41,304 nucleotides of DNA from Candidatus Poseidonia sp. (lineage in GTDB: Archaea > Thermoplasmatota > Poseidoniia > Poseidoniales > Poseidoniaceae), in NCBI GenBank assembly GCA_030828165.1, contig JAURDA010000012.1, forward strand, positions 1 to 41,304, given 5' to 3'. A program made the position numbers and the translations under genes. Shown here piece after piece: positions 7,775 to 18,700 of this stretch. Below the pieces are notes generated by a model. The model was not told the DNA's origin. It saw only the letters and a program-made list of their open reading frames with translations, and searched no databases. The number at the start of each line of letters is the position of its first letter. The first letter of the stretch is position 1.

Positions 7775-9107
7775 CTACACCCTCGCCGACCATGGAAAGA
7801 GGCGGTAAGCGAAGCGTGAGCACGGCGGAGACAATCATGAGCAGTCCGCACAAATGGAAGGCCGTATGGTAGTCCCACGGATAGGAGCCTCCCGAAGTCA
7901 ATTCCCATACAAAACCGCCGGAGAGCGGTCCGAGGATACGGGCAAACGCCCCAAGGGATTCCTGCGCACCCATGACCACGCCCAGGTCGTAGCCTTCCTC
8001 TCTGGCGATACGGGTGAGGTAGGTGCTCGAGGACGGCTGGAAGAGACCGTTGCCCACAGCGATGCAACTGCAGACAACCAGCAACTGCAACCAAGCCATG
8101 GAAGCCTGGGTGTAAGGCAGGAGGGTCAGTCCCGTACCGGTGACGAGGATGGAGATGGGAATGAGGCGGCGGGTTCCGAATTTTCGAGTTAACGGACCGA
8201 TGAGAGCGCCTTGGGTGAGGATACCGAGCAAGCCGATCATGGCGAAGACGCGGCCGTTGTCCTGCTCTGAAAAGCCAAGACCTCCGAGGTCAACGCTCAT
8301 TTCGGTGTACAGAATGAACACCGCATGCATGACGGTGAAGCCAAAGATGAACAGCATGGACACCCAAATCATCGCACCGATGCTGGACGTGCGCAACATG
8401 GCGACCGAATTCTTCGCCATGCCGCCCATGTGCGACCGCCACGAACGACGTGGGACTGAACCGTCATCCTCCTTGACGAGTACCGACTCGGGGAGTTTGA
8501 AGTAGGCCAGCACGAGCGAGCCCGCCGAGAGAACGCTGGCGATCACACAGGGGAGGAGGTACGGGTAGGTGTCAAAAACCGTGCCCACAAAAACGTCCCA
8601 TCGCTCAGCTGGGCTGGAAAATTCACCCCCAATGAAGGGGCCAATGGTGAATCCAAGGCCAAAGGCAGCGCCGATGAGCCCCATCCGTGTCGCCAGTTGT
8701 TTTGGCGTGCTCACGTCCCCGATGTAAGCCCGAGCCACGGCGATGTTGCCGTTGAAAACCCCCGCTAAAAAGCGCATGGCCAGCGCAAAGAGCAGGGTGT
8801 TCGAGAAGCCGAACGCCGTGAAAAAGACCGTGTTGCCGACCAAGCCCACCATCAAAACCGGGCGTCGCCCGATACGGTCCGATAGGGCTCCCCAAAACGG
8901 AGAAAAGAGGAATTGTGCGACGGAATACGAGGTCATCAACAAGCCCACCCACAACCCGATTTGGACCACGCCTTGAGCGTCCGCCAAATCCTTGACGAGG
9001 TAGGTGAGGAAGGGGATGATGATTCCAAATCCAATCATGTCGATCATGGTGACCAAGAAAAGGACCAACAAGGCTCCCTTGCTCGCATCGTTCACCGTTG
9101 AGGACAT
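7746..9107 (-). CDS. Major facilitator superfamily transporter
   Basis: The 453-residue protein has about 12 predicted helices in two halves. The MFS signature between helices 2 and 3 is present as GALSDRIGRRPVL, and the N-terminal helix reads MIDMIGFGIIIPFL as in TetA/drug-efflux-type (DHA1) members. The helix 5 motif appears as GAAFGLGFTIGPFIGG. A drug or metabolite efflux role is likely, but the substrate cannot be read. I chose the ATG at 9107 because GGTGAG precedes it by five bases; the frame is open to an ATG at 9164. It lies 82 bases after lonB on the same strand and overlaps the next transporter gene. Confidence 0.9.
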   Translation of the reverse strand: MSSTVNDASKGALLVLFLVTMIDMIGFGIIIPFLTYLVKDLADAQGVVQIGLWVGLLMTSYSVAQFLFSPFWGALSDRIGRRPVLMVGLVGNTVFFTAFGFSNTLLFALAMRFLAGVFNGNIAVARAYIGDVSTPKQLATRMGLIGAAFGLGFTIGPFIGGEFSSPAERWDVFVGTVFDTYPYLLPCVIASVLSAGSLVLAYFKLPESVLVKEDDGSVPRRSWRSHMGGMAKNSVAMLRTSSIGAMIWVSMLFIFGFTVMHAVFILYTEMSVDLGGLGFSEQDNGRVFAMIGLLGILTQGALIGPLTRKFGTRRLIPISILVTGTGLTLLPYTQASMAWLQLLVVCSCIAVGNGLFQPSSSTYLTRIAREEGYDLGVVMGAQESLGAFARILGPLSGGFVWELTSGGSYPWDYHTAFHLCGLLMIVSAVLTLRLPPLSMVGEGVDAPNSAEKS

Positions 9108-9189
9108 TCGCTCACCGTCTTGGGCAACGCCAAGCCCCTTTTCTAATGCACCACGGCCTCGCATGAAAAGCGTCGTTTTGGTGGACGGC

Positions 9190-11265
9190 TCATACGAGCG
9201 AAATCTTGCTCTGGATGTCCGGCGTCAAGCGATCGATGACCGCCTCCAGCCGTTCGACCAAGCCGGCCTTTTGGTCGTGCTTGATGAGGGCGTACTTCAT
9301 GACTTCATCGAGCGTATCAACCGCCAACACCTCGACCATGTTCTCAAATCGGTCGTCGAGCAAAACGTCCTGCATGTTGGCCCGGGGAACCACGATGGTC
9401 TTGACACCGGAACGTGCGGCGGCTTCGATCTTGGCCGTTACGCCGCCGATGGGGAGCACCTCTCCACGAACCGAGAGCGAACCCGTCATGGCCAAGTCTT
9501 GGCGGATGGGGATATTCTCAAGCGCCGAGATGATGGCGGTAGCGATGGTGATGGAGGCAGAGTCACCGTCAACACCGTGCGTGTCAACGAATTGGATGTG
9601 AATGTCGTAGTCCGAAATGTCCTTGCCGGTCAATTTCTTGATGACGGCACTGACGTTGGTCACGCTTTCTTTGGCGAGGTCCGAGAGACCACCGGTGGCG
9701 TGAATCTTTCCGCCTCCGCCTTGGGAAGGCGTCACCAGGGCTTCGACGGGGAGCATGATGCCGCTGAAATCGGAAAGACCCGAGTTGGCACCGAGAACGG
9801 CCAAGCCGTTGACACGCCCAACGCGTTCGCCGCTGTTGACCAGCATGGCGTAGTCCTGGCGGCGTTCGATCATGCGGTCGGCCACCTGTTGCTCAAGCGG
9901 CTTGGCGATGTTGCGAGCACCCAAGACGTGTTCTGCAGAAGTGAAGGGCGCACCGGCTTCGACGGCAAGGTCTCCTGCGATGCGAACCAGTCCACCGAGT
10001 TCACGAAGGCGCAGAGAGAGTTTTCCTCGGCGACCCGCCCGACGCTGAGCTTCACGGAGAATGATGGCGACGGCACTCTTGTCAAAGTGGGGGATTTCGC
10101 GAACCGTATCCTGGTCTCGGAGCACTTCTTGGGCGATGAAGCGAATCAGGCGACGGCGGTTGCGAGAGGTGTCGGGCATCTCCGAGTTGACGTAGACCTC
10201 GTAGCCGTAGCCACGAATTCTGCTGCGGAGGGCCGGGTGCATGCCTTGGATGGCGTCGAGGTTTCCTGCAGCGATGAGAATGAAATCGCACGGAACAGGT
10301 TCGGTCTTCGTCAGAGCACCGCTGGAGCGCTCTGAGCGGCCGGAGATGGGGAACGCACGGTCCTGCATGGCCGTCAGCAAAGCTTGCTGTTCTTCCAAGC
10401 GCAGGAGGTTGATTTCGTCGATGTAAAGCACGCCTTTGTGGGCACGGTGGATGGCGCCGGGCTCTACACGGTCGTGAGCGGGCGTCTCCATACCGCCCGA
10501 CTGGAACGGGTCGTGACGGACATCACCGAGCAGGGAGCCCGACAGGGTTGCCGTGGCGTCGACGAACGGGGGGAGTTCGTTCAGGTCGTGCTTCACGAGC
10601 ACTTTGGGAATGCGGCTGTCATCGACGGCACCGAGTCGGCTTCGGATGAACATGTACCCGAAGGCGAGCAGGAAGCCACCGAACAGCAAGGTGAACAAGT
10701 CGCCGGACTGGAGAGCGGCGATGAGGAGCAAGAATCCGATGGCGGCAAAAGCGATGAACAGCATGCGTTGGGATTTCTCACGCTGTTGCCGAATCGCTTC
10801 TTTCTGAACCTTGACGATGCGTTCTGCACGTCCGGCGGGCACGGTTCGGACCCTCGGGACGTTTTCATCGTCCTCGTTCGGGTAAACCAGGACGTCTTCA
10901 AGGGCGTCTTTGGGAAGCAAGTCGGTCATGGACTTCGCAAGCATGGACTTGCCCGTTCCGGGGTCGCCGATCATCAGCATGTGGCGGCGCTGTTCCGCCG
11001 CTTTCTTGATGACGACAGAACCGGCTTCTTGACCGATGACTTGGTCGACCAAACGGTCGGGAATGGGGACGTCGGCCGTGGTTTCAAACTCAACCGTGGC
11101 GATCCATTCCTCAACCGAGGAGGAAAGGACCTCGTCAGCACCCGACGGTTCAGGTGACCAAACGGTCACCGTCTCGTCGTTACCGGTCGTCAATGAATCA
11201 AAATCTGCTTCGTCGAGCGGGGCCTCATCGGGCACCTCGGTCGGCTCCGCGGCTTCATCGGTCAC
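9190..11265 (-). CDS. lonB: ATP-dependent protease LonB, membrane-anchored archaeal type
   Basis: LonB unfolds and degrades membrane and soluble proteins at the inner face of the cell membrane. The 691-residue protein has an acidic N-terminal stretch (1-60), then an AAA+ domain with Walker A GDPGTGKS (about 100-107). A two-helix membrane insertion follows (about 160-205, [18 protein letters not shown] then [13 protein letters not shown]), then Walker B VLYIDEIN. The C-terminal protease domain has the Ser in GVDGDSAS and the Lys in [10 protein letters not shown], the Ser-Lys dyad of Lon. It lacks the large N-terminal substrate domain of bacterial LonA, as expected for LonB. The GTG at 11265 is chosen because a strong GAGGAGAGGAG lies just before it. 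Confidence 0.96.
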   Translation of the reverse strand: MTDEAAEPTEVPDEAPLDEADFDSLTTGNDETVTVWSPEPSGADEVLSSSVEEWIATVEFETTADVPIPDRLVDQVIGQEAGSVVIKKAAEQRRHMLMIGDPGTGKSMLAKSMTDLLPKDALEDVLVYPNEDDENVPRVRTVPAGRAERIVKVQKEAIRQQREKSQRMLFIAFAAIGFLLLIAALQSGDLFTLLFGGFLLAFGYMFIRSRLGAVDDSRIPKVLVKHDLNELPPFVDATATLSGSLLGDVRHDPFQSGGMETPAHDRVEPGAIHRAHKGVLYIDEINLLRLEEQQALLTAMQDRAFPISGRSERSSGALTKTEPVPCDFILIAAGNLDAIQGMHPALRSRIRGYGYEVYVNSEMPDTSRNRRRLIRFIAQEVLRDQDTVREIPHFDKSAVAIILREAQRRAGRRGKLSLRLRELGGLVRIAGDLAVEAGAPFTSAEHVLGARNIAKPLEQQVADRMIERRQDYAMLVNSGERVGRVNGLAVLGANSGLSDFSGIMLPVEALVTPSQGGGGKIHATGGLSDLAKESVTNVSAVIKKLTGKDISDYDIHIQFVDTHGVDGDSASITIATAIISALENIPIRQDLAMTGSLSVRGEVLPIGGVTAKIEAAARSGVKTIVVPRANMQDVLLDDRFENMVEVLAVDTLDEVMKYALIKHDQKAGLVERLEAVIDRLTPDIQSKISLV

Positions 11266-11302
11266 GATTACTCCTCTCCTCACTCCCCTTTAGGGCTATG
11301 CT

Positions 11303-11321
11303 TTGACACAACCCGGGTCAA
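11303..11321. promoter_or_regulatory. Inverted repeat upstream of lonB
   Basis: TTGAC and GTCAA flank a nine-base centre (ACAACCCGG). The repeat lies 38-56 bases before the lonB GTG and close to where transcription would begin if the TATA-like CTTTATC (11327-11333, minus strand) is used. It could be an operator or a weak hairpin after the upstream gene. The arms are short, so chance is possible. Confidence 0.25.
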
Positions 11322-11341
11322 GGGGTGATAAAGTTTCCAAA

Positions 11342-14300
11342 TCACTGTTGACCCGTTTGGTCCAGGTATTGTTGTCCGTAATGGGCCCACTGTTCCATGC
11401 TCCAGCCAGCTGGTAGACCACCGGGCGGGAGTGGAGGCACTGCAGGAGCAGCGGCAGGAGCGGGGGGTGGAGCCACGGCTGCGATGGGCGCAACCGGCTG
11501 TTGGAAGATGTCCTGAGCACCGCCGTACATCGAGTTGGCCACGGCATCGTGGACGGGCAGAGAAGCCTCGTTCCACTTCATCTCTTCAGCCTCTGAACCG
11601 CCGCCGCCACGCATGAACATCAAGCCGAGCAGGGCAGCGACGATCAGCACGCCGATCACGATGAGAATCACGTTGGTGTCCAAACCGGTCTCTGCATCTC
11701 CACCGCTGGACTGCACTTCTTCGGTTGGGCAATCGGCCCGGGGATCGTCGCAAGCAACACCAAGTTTGCCCTCGAGTTCGCTCAATCGTGCGTTGAGGTT
11801 GGTCGTGTCTGCACCGCTCTCGGTGAGCGCCAATTCAACCTCTTCAATGTCAGCGACCAGGTCAGCGACGTACCAGGTAAGGAGCTCGTCTTCCATGTCA
11901 ACGGGCGCTGGAAGAGCTTCGGTGGTGTACCACTTGGTTTGGTCCGTGGTCTTGTACTCTTGACCCGAGGCGTCAACGGCCTGCACGGTCAGGGAGATGT
12001 AGTCCATGTTTCGCATGCCGTTGGTTCGGGCGTATCCGCCGTCACCGTAAGCGGAGGGGATGTTCATCTCCTCGGTCCAGCCCATGTTCGAGCGAGACAG
12101 GTCGAGGTCGTACTCCCAGAAGCCGTCGCAGGTTCCGGAAAGATCGTTGCACAAGGACCACGTCACGGAAACGACGTTGAAGCTTGGTGCGCTTTCGGTG
12201 AAGAAGAACGAAGCCGTTGGGGTTTGCGTCTCGTACGTGTCCTGCATGTTCACGTAGAGGTGGCCGCTGCCATCGTCGACCTTGGAGATGTAGAACGGCA
12301 ACGAGTCAAACACATCGACGGTGATGATGTACGTGTTGGTGGCGAACCCGTCGGTGGCCGATACCGTGACGGTTTGTTCACCAACCTCTTCAAACAACAG
12401 AATCATGTTGCCGTCAAGGATGTTGTAGCGAGCTGCACCAGGTTCAGAAGGCGTCACCGAAATGAAGGCTTGGTCGAGGGAGTTGTCGACATCGGTCATG
12501 CGGTTCTTCAGGTTGATGACCATCTGCTTCCCGCTCTTCAGCGAGAAGCTTTCGATTTCCGTCATGTCGATGCGAGGGGCGTCGTTGACCGGGGTGATGC
12601 GGATGGTCACGGTTTGGTCGGAGTATTGCTCTCCATCGCTGGCTCGCAGGGTCACCGTGGTTTCGCCGTTGACGTCGTCGTCCACGGTCTCGAAGCCGAG
12701 CGTGGAGCCGCGAAGTTCCACCGCAATGGCTTCGGGGCTGGTGTTGTCCATGATTTGGAGGGTCAGTCCAGAGGCGTCAACGGCCTCGCCGGTGTCGTCC
12801 GTGTCGGAAAGGAAGGTGTTGAGCGCAAGAATGCCGCTACCGCCTTCCTCAACGGTTTGAATGGGCAGACCTTGCCAGCGGGGCTGGCCGTTCTCGATGA
12901 TGTTGAACAGAAGGGTGCCGTAGGGCAATTCCCCGGTTTCGCTATAATCGCCACCGTCGTCAACCTTGACTTCAATGCCTTTCTGGCCGTCGCAACCCGA
13001 TTCATACGGGAAGAGAACTTCAATCTCTTCGCTGGCTGCATGCCAAGCCACGAAGTAGTCGCTGGTGGACGTGACGGCCAAGTCGGTGAGCGGCGTTTCG
13101 GGGTCAACGATGTGGCCGGCCATGCTGACCTTCGTGCTGATGTCGCACATCACGGTGGGCACGGGGTCGGCGGTCACCGTGGGGCGACCGTTCGCAAGGG
13201 TGAAGGCATCGGAGAACTCCGTCCAAGCGCTGGTTTGCCCGCGGGCGTCGACGGCACGGGTTCGCACGTCGTAGTCGCCTGCGCTCATGCTCATGGAGGG
13301 CGTGATGATGTATTCACGACCTTCAGAAGCCAAGTCGCGGAACAAGATGTTCTCTCCACCGGACACGATGCTGGCATCCCAAGCGCCTTGGCCAGCCGGC
13401 GAAACTTCCACGTCGAAGGTCATCGAATCGATGGTGTCGACGTTGTCATCGGCATCGCCCTTGGCGAGGAGCGTGACGAATTCACCGCGCTGAACGGTCA
13501 TGGAACCAAGGACTTCGGGCGACATAACAACCGGAGGCCGGTCGTGGTCAACCAAGGTCTCCGCAACGTTGTTGCCAGCGGCCATGTCGCCGGTCAAGCC
13601 GACGAGACGAGCCCCGAAGGTCGTGGACCAAGCGTTGGCTGGGAGGGAAGAGGTGTCAAAGGTGGCTGTACCGGTGAGGTACGTGGAGCCTGCTGCGACG
13701 TTGAGGGTGGGAATGTTGACCGAATCGATGGCCGTGGTGGTTGCCCCGTTCTTGTAGAAGAATTGGAGTTGACCGCCGTCGGTGTAATCCAAGTCGCCCG
13801 TGTTCTTGACATCGGCTTGCAGGGTAATGGTGTCGCCTCGCATGTACGAGGAGGTGCCTTGGGAGTTGCTGACCTGGAGGCCAGACACGCCGATGTCCAT
13901 CTTGGGCCCCATGGTGGAGTCGATGGCGTGGTAGACGTGAGGGGAAGAACCGCCGACGGAGACTTGGTTGCCGCTCATGAGGGCAGCGACAACGACGGCC
14001 TTGTTCAGACCGCCGGGAACGACGGAGGTGGGCACCGACGTCCAATACTGGCTGGTTTCGGTGGAGGAGACCGTCACGCTGTGGAAGGCTGAACCCGACC
14101 CACCGCTCTTGGACTTGTAGGTGTCACCGGCGGTGAGCCAAGCCATCCAGCAGTTGTAGCCGTGGGGGATACCGGAGGAGTAGGAATATCCGGTACAATC
14201 CTTGTCAACAAGGGCGGCGTAGAGTTTCATGTTGGAGGCGGGTGTGGCCGATCCCGTGTATTTGTACGAGATGGAAATGTCGTAGTTGTTGCCGTTCTGA

Positions 14301-14806
14301 GAGACGGCTGCCGACATGCCGTAGTCGTTCACCGTGGAATGCATGCCACCGCCGCTGGAGAACAGGGAGTCGTAGGTATCGTAGTTGGCCGATGCACCAG
14401 ATTGCCGCTTGTCGGTGCGGTCGCCAAAGTAGGCATCGGGTGCGCCACCGGTGGACCATGCCCAGTTGTAGGGTGCAACGTTGCCAGCCCGGGCGGTGTC
14501 GGTATCGCCGTAGGATTGGGACATGTACGTCACGTACACGTATTCATCGGGGAAATTCCCCTTGAGCAGGTGATGAGTATCGGAGCCACCGCCGGTCTTG
14601 GAACAGTGTCCGCAATTGTCGGAGGAGAGGTATTGGGCAAACACCACGTGACCGGGGCTGGTGGCCGAGGATGCACGCTGAAGCAGGGGCTCCTCATCGA
14701 GACTTTCCGTTGGAGGTTGGTACAATTCTGCCATCATGCCGGACATCAAACTTCCGAGGAAGACGGCGACGATGGTAAGGGCGAGCATGCGCACGGCGGT
14801 TTTCAT
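11342..14806 (-). CDS. Large membrane-anchored surface protein with CxxC thioredoxin-like domain
   Basis: The 1154-residue protein begins with a signal peptide (basic start, hydrophobic 7-25). The next region, with a CGHC motif at 65-68 inside FAQYLSSDNCGHC, resembles Omp28/thioredoxin-like domains of surface proteins. A CARDB-like domain follows (about 300-420, MRGDTITLQADVKNTGD), then cadherin-like beta-sandwich domains (about 420-900; ITPVNDAPRIDM is typical). There is a short coiled-coil-like stretch (about 985-1020), and a membrane helix at about 1045-1065. The cytosolic tail of about 89 residues is Ala/Pro rich and ends with GLPAGWSMEQWAHYGQQYL. The role may be adhesion or extracellular redox/binding; no enzyme activity is proven. 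A TATA box sits about 23 bases before the ATG. It is upstream of lonB on the same strand. Confidence 0.85.
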   Translation of the reverse strand: MKTAVRMLALTIVAVFLGSLMSGMMAELYQPPTESLDEEPLLQRASSATSPGHVVFAQYLSSDNCGHCSKTGGGSDTHHLLKGNFPDEYVYVTYMSQSYGDTDTARAGNVAPYNWAWSTGGAPDAYFGDRTDKRQSGASANYDTYDSLFSSGGGMHSTVNDYGMSAAVSQNGNNYDISISYKYTGSATPASNMKLYAALVDKDCTGYSYSSGIPHGYNCWMAWLTAGDTYKSKSGGSGSAFHSVTVSSTETSQYWTSVPTSVVPGGLNKAVVVAALMSGNQVSVGGSSPHVYHAIDSTMGPKMDIGVSGLQVSNSQGTSSYMRGDTITLQADVKNTGDLDYTDGGQLQFFYKNGATTTAIDSVNIPTLNVAAGSTYLTGTATFDTSSLPANAWSTTFGARLVGLTGDMAAGNNVAETLVDHDRPPVVMSPEVLGSMTVQRGEFVTLLAKGDADDNVDTIDSMTFDVEVSPAGQGAWDASIVSGGENILFRDLASEGREYIITPSMSMSAGDYDVRTRAVDARGQTSAWTEFSDAFTLANGRPTVTADPVPTVMCDISTKVSMAGHIVDPETPLTDLAVTSTSDYFVAWHAASEEIEVLFPYESGCDGQKGIEVKVDDGGDYSETGELPYGTLLFNIIENGQPRWQGLPIQTVEEGGSGILALNTFLSDTDDTGEAVDASGLTLQIMDNTSPEAIAVELRGSTLGFETVDDDVNGETTVTLRASDGEQYSDQTVTIRITPVNDAPRIDMTEIESFSLKSGKQMVINLKNRMTDVDNSLDQAFISVTPSEPGAARYNILDGNMILLFEEVGEQTVTVSATDGFATNTYIITVDVFDSLPFYISKVDDGSGHLYVNMQDTYETQTPTASFFFTESAPSFNVVSVTWSLCNDLSGTCDGFWEYDLDLSRSNMGWTEEMNIPSAYGDGGYARTNGMRNMDYISLTVQAVDASGQEYKTTDQTKWYTTEALPAPVDMEDELLTWYVADLVADIEEVELALTESGADTTNLNARLSELEGKLGVACDDPRADCPTEEVQSSGGDAETGLDTNVILIVIGVLIVAALLGLMFMRGGGGSEAEEMKWNEASLPVHDAVANSMYGGAQDIFQQPVAPIAAVAPPPAPAAAPAVPPLPPGGLPAGWSMEQWAHYGQQYLDQTGQQ

Positions 14807-14828
14807 GTATCGGTCACGCTTTGGAGGG

Positions 14829-14837
14829 TATATGAAA
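14829..14837 (-). promoter_or_regulatory. TATA box for the 1154-residue surface protein gene
   Basis: The minus strand reads TTTCATATA, ending 23 bases before the ATG at 14806. This spacing predicts a leaderless mRNA. The intergenic space to the divergent trmI start is 130 bases. Confidence 0.55.
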
Positions 14838-14936
14838 CACTCGCTTCTGCGACTCGCCTGCCAGCCTCGGTGCGCCCGAGGTCCGAGGTTTGATCAGAAA
14901 AGAGAACCTTAACACCTCGCCCGGTCTGGCCGGAGC

Positions 14937-15719
14937 GTGACCGATGCATGGGCAGTTCTTGGCGAAAGCAACGGGAAAACCTACGTCGTTGCCGTTCTAG
15001 ATGAGCCGCAAAAGGTCAAAGGTCTTGGTGTCTTCAATGCAGCCGAAGTCCTCCGCGAAATCGACATTGGTCAGCACGTGGTGATCGGGCAAAAAGAATT
15101 GCAGCGGCTCGCTCCACGGGTTCCTGAGCTCGCTCGGGGCATGGTGCGAAGAGCACAAACCATCGGATGCAAAGACGCCGGGTTCTTCCTCGCCCGCCTC
15201 GGTTTGGGACCGGGCGATACCGTCCTCGAAGCCGGTATCGGAAGTGCGGGTTTGTCCCTCTACATCGCTCGTGTGCTTGGCGACAAGGGCGTTCACATCA
15301 CCGTGGAACCTCGCCAGGAGCACGCCGAGGTTGGCCTTGAAAACCTCGAACGAGCGAAGCAATGTTGGCCAGCGTTCCCGACCCACCATCATCTCACCGG
15401 GCTCATCGAAGACACGGTGGACGACATTGAGCAACTTGTCAAGGCCGTGGACGCCATCGTGCTCGACTTGCCCGACCACCCACCGGCGATTGCCGCCACG
15501 GCAGGCCTGCTCAAACCAGGGGCTCGCCTTGCATGCTATTGTCCAGTCACCTCCCAACTCGAACGTGCTTGGGAAGCGTGTGAAACGGCCGGCCTTACCG
15601 TGGAATGGGCCGGCGAATTGATGGAAAGGGAGTGGGGGCGCGCCTCGAAGGGCGGCATGCGACCGGTCAACGGCCCGTTTGGACACACGGCCTTTTTGCT
15701 CGTGGCGCAGCGGCTTTGA
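14937..15719 (+). CDS. trmI: tRNA (adenine-N1)-methyltransferase, TrmI type
   Basis: This enzyme methylates N1 of adenine 57/58 in the T loop of tRNA, using SAM. The 260-residue protein has an N-terminal beta domain (1-70), then the family linker AQTIGCKDAG (73-82). The Rossmann domain has the SAM-binding loop EAGIGSAG (98-105), the acidic residue in VEPRQ and the catalytic-region motif LDLPDHP (176-182), all matching archaeal TrmI. The start is GTG at 14937; CGGAG lies a few bases before it. It converges with the next gene with no spacer: TGA is followed directly by TCA. Confidence 0.93.
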   Translation: MTDAWAVLGESNGKTYVVAVLDEPQKVKGLGVFNAAEVLREIDIGQHVVIGQKELQRLAPRVPELARGMVRRAQTIGCKDAGFFLARLGLGPGDTVLEAGIGSAGLSLYIARVLGDKGVHITVEPRQEHAEVGLENLERAKQCWPAFPTHHHLTGLIEDTVDDIEQLVKAVDAIVLDLPDHPPAIAATAGLLKPGARLACYCPVTSQLERAWEACETAGLTVEWAGELMEREWGRASKGGMRPVNGPFGHTAFLLVAQRL

Positions 15720-18700
15720 TCATTCGACAACACGAATCTTGTTCTCGCACTGCGGACAGGTAAATCGGAACGGTGGCGTGCTGCCTCGGGGAACGCCAAG
15801 ACGAGCATCGCAGGTCGGACAGTTCACCTTGCTCTCGCCGTCCAATCGGCATTCGTTATAGCCCAAGGTTGAGGCCTCTTCGACGTCGTCTTCCTCTTCG
15901 TCTTCAACCTCCTCTTCGAAGCGTTTCTCGCTTTCTTCAGCGTCCGTGCGACCTCGCAATCGTCGCAGTGCAAGCACGGCGACAAGCCACCCGAAGCCCA
16001 TGACACCGAGGGTGACGGGTTGGCTCACGGTCAGCCCAAGGGGAAGGGCAAGGCCGTTGGGCGGGAGGGCTGGGCCGTCGATGGAGACGCTGAGGGGGAG
16101 GGCTTGGTCAGAGGTCGTCACGCCTGCGCCGGTCGCCGTGGAACGCACCACGACCTCGGTCGATGCTGTGCGGGCGGTGTTGGAAATTAGGGTCAATTTG
16201 AACTCGACCGTCGAGCCGGGGGAAAGCGTGAACGAGTTCGTTGAGGCTTGGTCGGAAAGCCTGGTCCACTCGAAGAGCAGAACGCCTGTTTCCTCGCCAA
16301 GAATCTCAAGGGACCCTGAGACCTCAGCGTTGGCCAGGTTTTGGACCTTGAGGACGGCCGAGGACGAACTGTCAACGCCAAGGGACAACGAGGCCTCTTC
16401 AAAGGCCAAGGCGACGAGCGTGTTGCTGGGGAAATCCGTTTCAACCGTGTAGTACGTTGTCTGCTCAATGGCGATGTTGCTGCGCACCGTGCTGACGGCT
16501 CGGAACACCAACCCTCGCTGACCCGCTTCAGCATCGTTCGGGACGACGCAGGACCAACCGAGCGACGATGAGGAGAGGCCGGGTGCAAGAGTCACCGAAG
16601 CATCCAGACCGCAATCCGTACCGACCGTGGTGACCGTGAAGGTGTCTTCGCTGGCCCCGGTGTTGGTCAGCACAACCGAGCCGTAGACGGTCTCTCCCGG
16701 CTTGGCCGATGCTTGGTCGGCAAATACGGTCAGGTTGGCGTCGGCCACCACGGACAGAACCGTGATCTCGAGGGAATCGGTGCTGCTTGCATCGCTCGTC
16801 GAAGTGACGGTGAAGACGTGTTCCACGCCTTCGCTCGGGGCCCCTTGGCCCACTTCACGCACACCGATGACGACGGTTTGTGTGCTGCCTGCACTCAACT
16901 GGAACGTCGTTGGGCTGACCGTAAAGTCGTACCAGGTACCTTCGGATTCCGTCGTCCATTCAACCATGTAAACGTCGGCTTGGGTACCGAGGTTGGTAAC
17001 GTCGACGACGTATTCGGTGGTTTGGGTCGGGGTTGCAAGCAGCACATCACCCACCCCGTTGGCGATGACATCGCTGCGTTCAACGATGACCAAATCAAAA
17101 CCAAAGAGGGCCGAAACCCCATCGCCGCTAAAGGTCAAGTCCACGTCATGCGACGCCGGTGAAGCACCCGCAGCCGCTTCGACCGTAAGCTGGATGACCA
17201 CCGACGACGAGGTGTTGAGCGTCAGCGATGAAGGGGAGACGCTCGCCGTGATGCCGGCTGGAAGGCCAGAGAGCAACGAAGCGAGGCTGAGGTTTGCGGT
17301 ACCGGTGTTGGTGAGGGAGAGGTTCATCGACGACACACCGCCGGGGGCCACGAGCAAGCGATCTTCACCCGAACCCGTCAGCGTGACCTCAGGAACCTCG
17401 AGAAGATGGATGTCCACGGAAACGTCGGTGGTTTGGCCGGCGTAACTTGCGGAGAACGATTGGACATAGGCACCCGCCGTCCCGGCGTCGCCCTTGGTGT
17501 TGACCGACCAGATGCCGGTCTCACCGGGAGCCACCGTGACGCCCGAGGCGGTCACGAGAACGGTGGTCAATCCACCAGCGGGCTCAACGTCGAGGTAAAA
17601 CACGGCTTCGTCACTACCGTCGTTGTGAATTCGCACCTCGTACGTCGCTCCGGTGGTGGGTTCAAACGAGAGGGGAGCGGCGGGTCCGGAAAGCGAAAAA
17701 TTGACCCGCTCGTCCACGTTGATCACGAAGACGAGTTGCTCAAGCAGTTGCGTCGTATCCTCGACGGCGACATGGGAGGACAGCGTCACTTCGCAGGTGT
17801 CCGCACTGGAGGCGGAGGTGGCGACGTCCACCTGCAAAGCAACGGTGGTTTGCGCATCGGGCAGGAGGTTCAACGTTTGCGCATCTTGCAGCGAAGCACT
17901 GCACTTCTCACCAACGGGAGTTTCAACCGTCCAATCGATATCGAGCGGGGTGTTCCCGGTGTTGGTCACCTGCACCGAGGCGAGGGTGCTCTGCCCCGGA
18001 AGGAAATCGGCATCTTGGTCGAGGAAGGCAAGCGCTACATCGGCGTCGGGGAGGACTTCGATAACAAGGACGGTCGGCGAGGTTACGTTGCCGTTGGTCG
18101 AACCCACGGTGAGGCGGAAGCCGTAGAAATCAGGGGCTGCATCGGCGGGTACAGTCACGGAAAGCGTGGCGGATTGCGAGGCTCCAGCTGCAAGATTGGT
18201 CACTTCGTCGTCAACCCATTGAAGGTACCAGCCGGACGGTACGGATGCACCCAAGCCAAAAGCAGCCGTCCCGCCAACTTCCCAAGGATAGTACGACATA
18301 CCAGCGGTTTGATTGAACACGGTGTCATCGGCGGCCTGCTGGAGCTCGAGTTTGACGCTCGCCGAGAGGGCGATGGAATCGTTGCTCCCAACGCACGTTT
18401 CGCCCGTAACGGTGGAGTGCAGCACGCAAGCAGCCAAGTACGAACCCGACAGCGAGGGGTGACTTCCGTCCGAGGTGTAAAGGTCGTAGAACAGGTTGCC
18501 TGAAGCGGTGGGGTCACCGCCCGCGGCGACGACATCGTCATGAACGGTTTGGTACGCCAAACCTACCGGTGCAATCCAAACGGTGTGACCGGCGGTCGTG
18601 ATGTTTTCAGCAAAGCGAACATAACCCTCCGTGAGGCGTTCCTGCATGGCGGTGAAATTTTGATTGATGTTGGCGTATTGGTGCCACTGCGTCCCGGATT

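Noticed and set aside
6251-7819. 522-codon open frame on the plus strand
   Set aside because: It is antisense to the AI-2E transporter and has the Gln/His/Glu/Asp-rich make-up typical of a reversed membrane-protein gene.
11939-14092. 717-codon open frame on the plus strand
   Set aside because: It is antisense to the surface protein with the CGHC domain, is rich in Val/Gly/Asp/His as expected from a reversed GC-rich gene, and has no recognisable domain.
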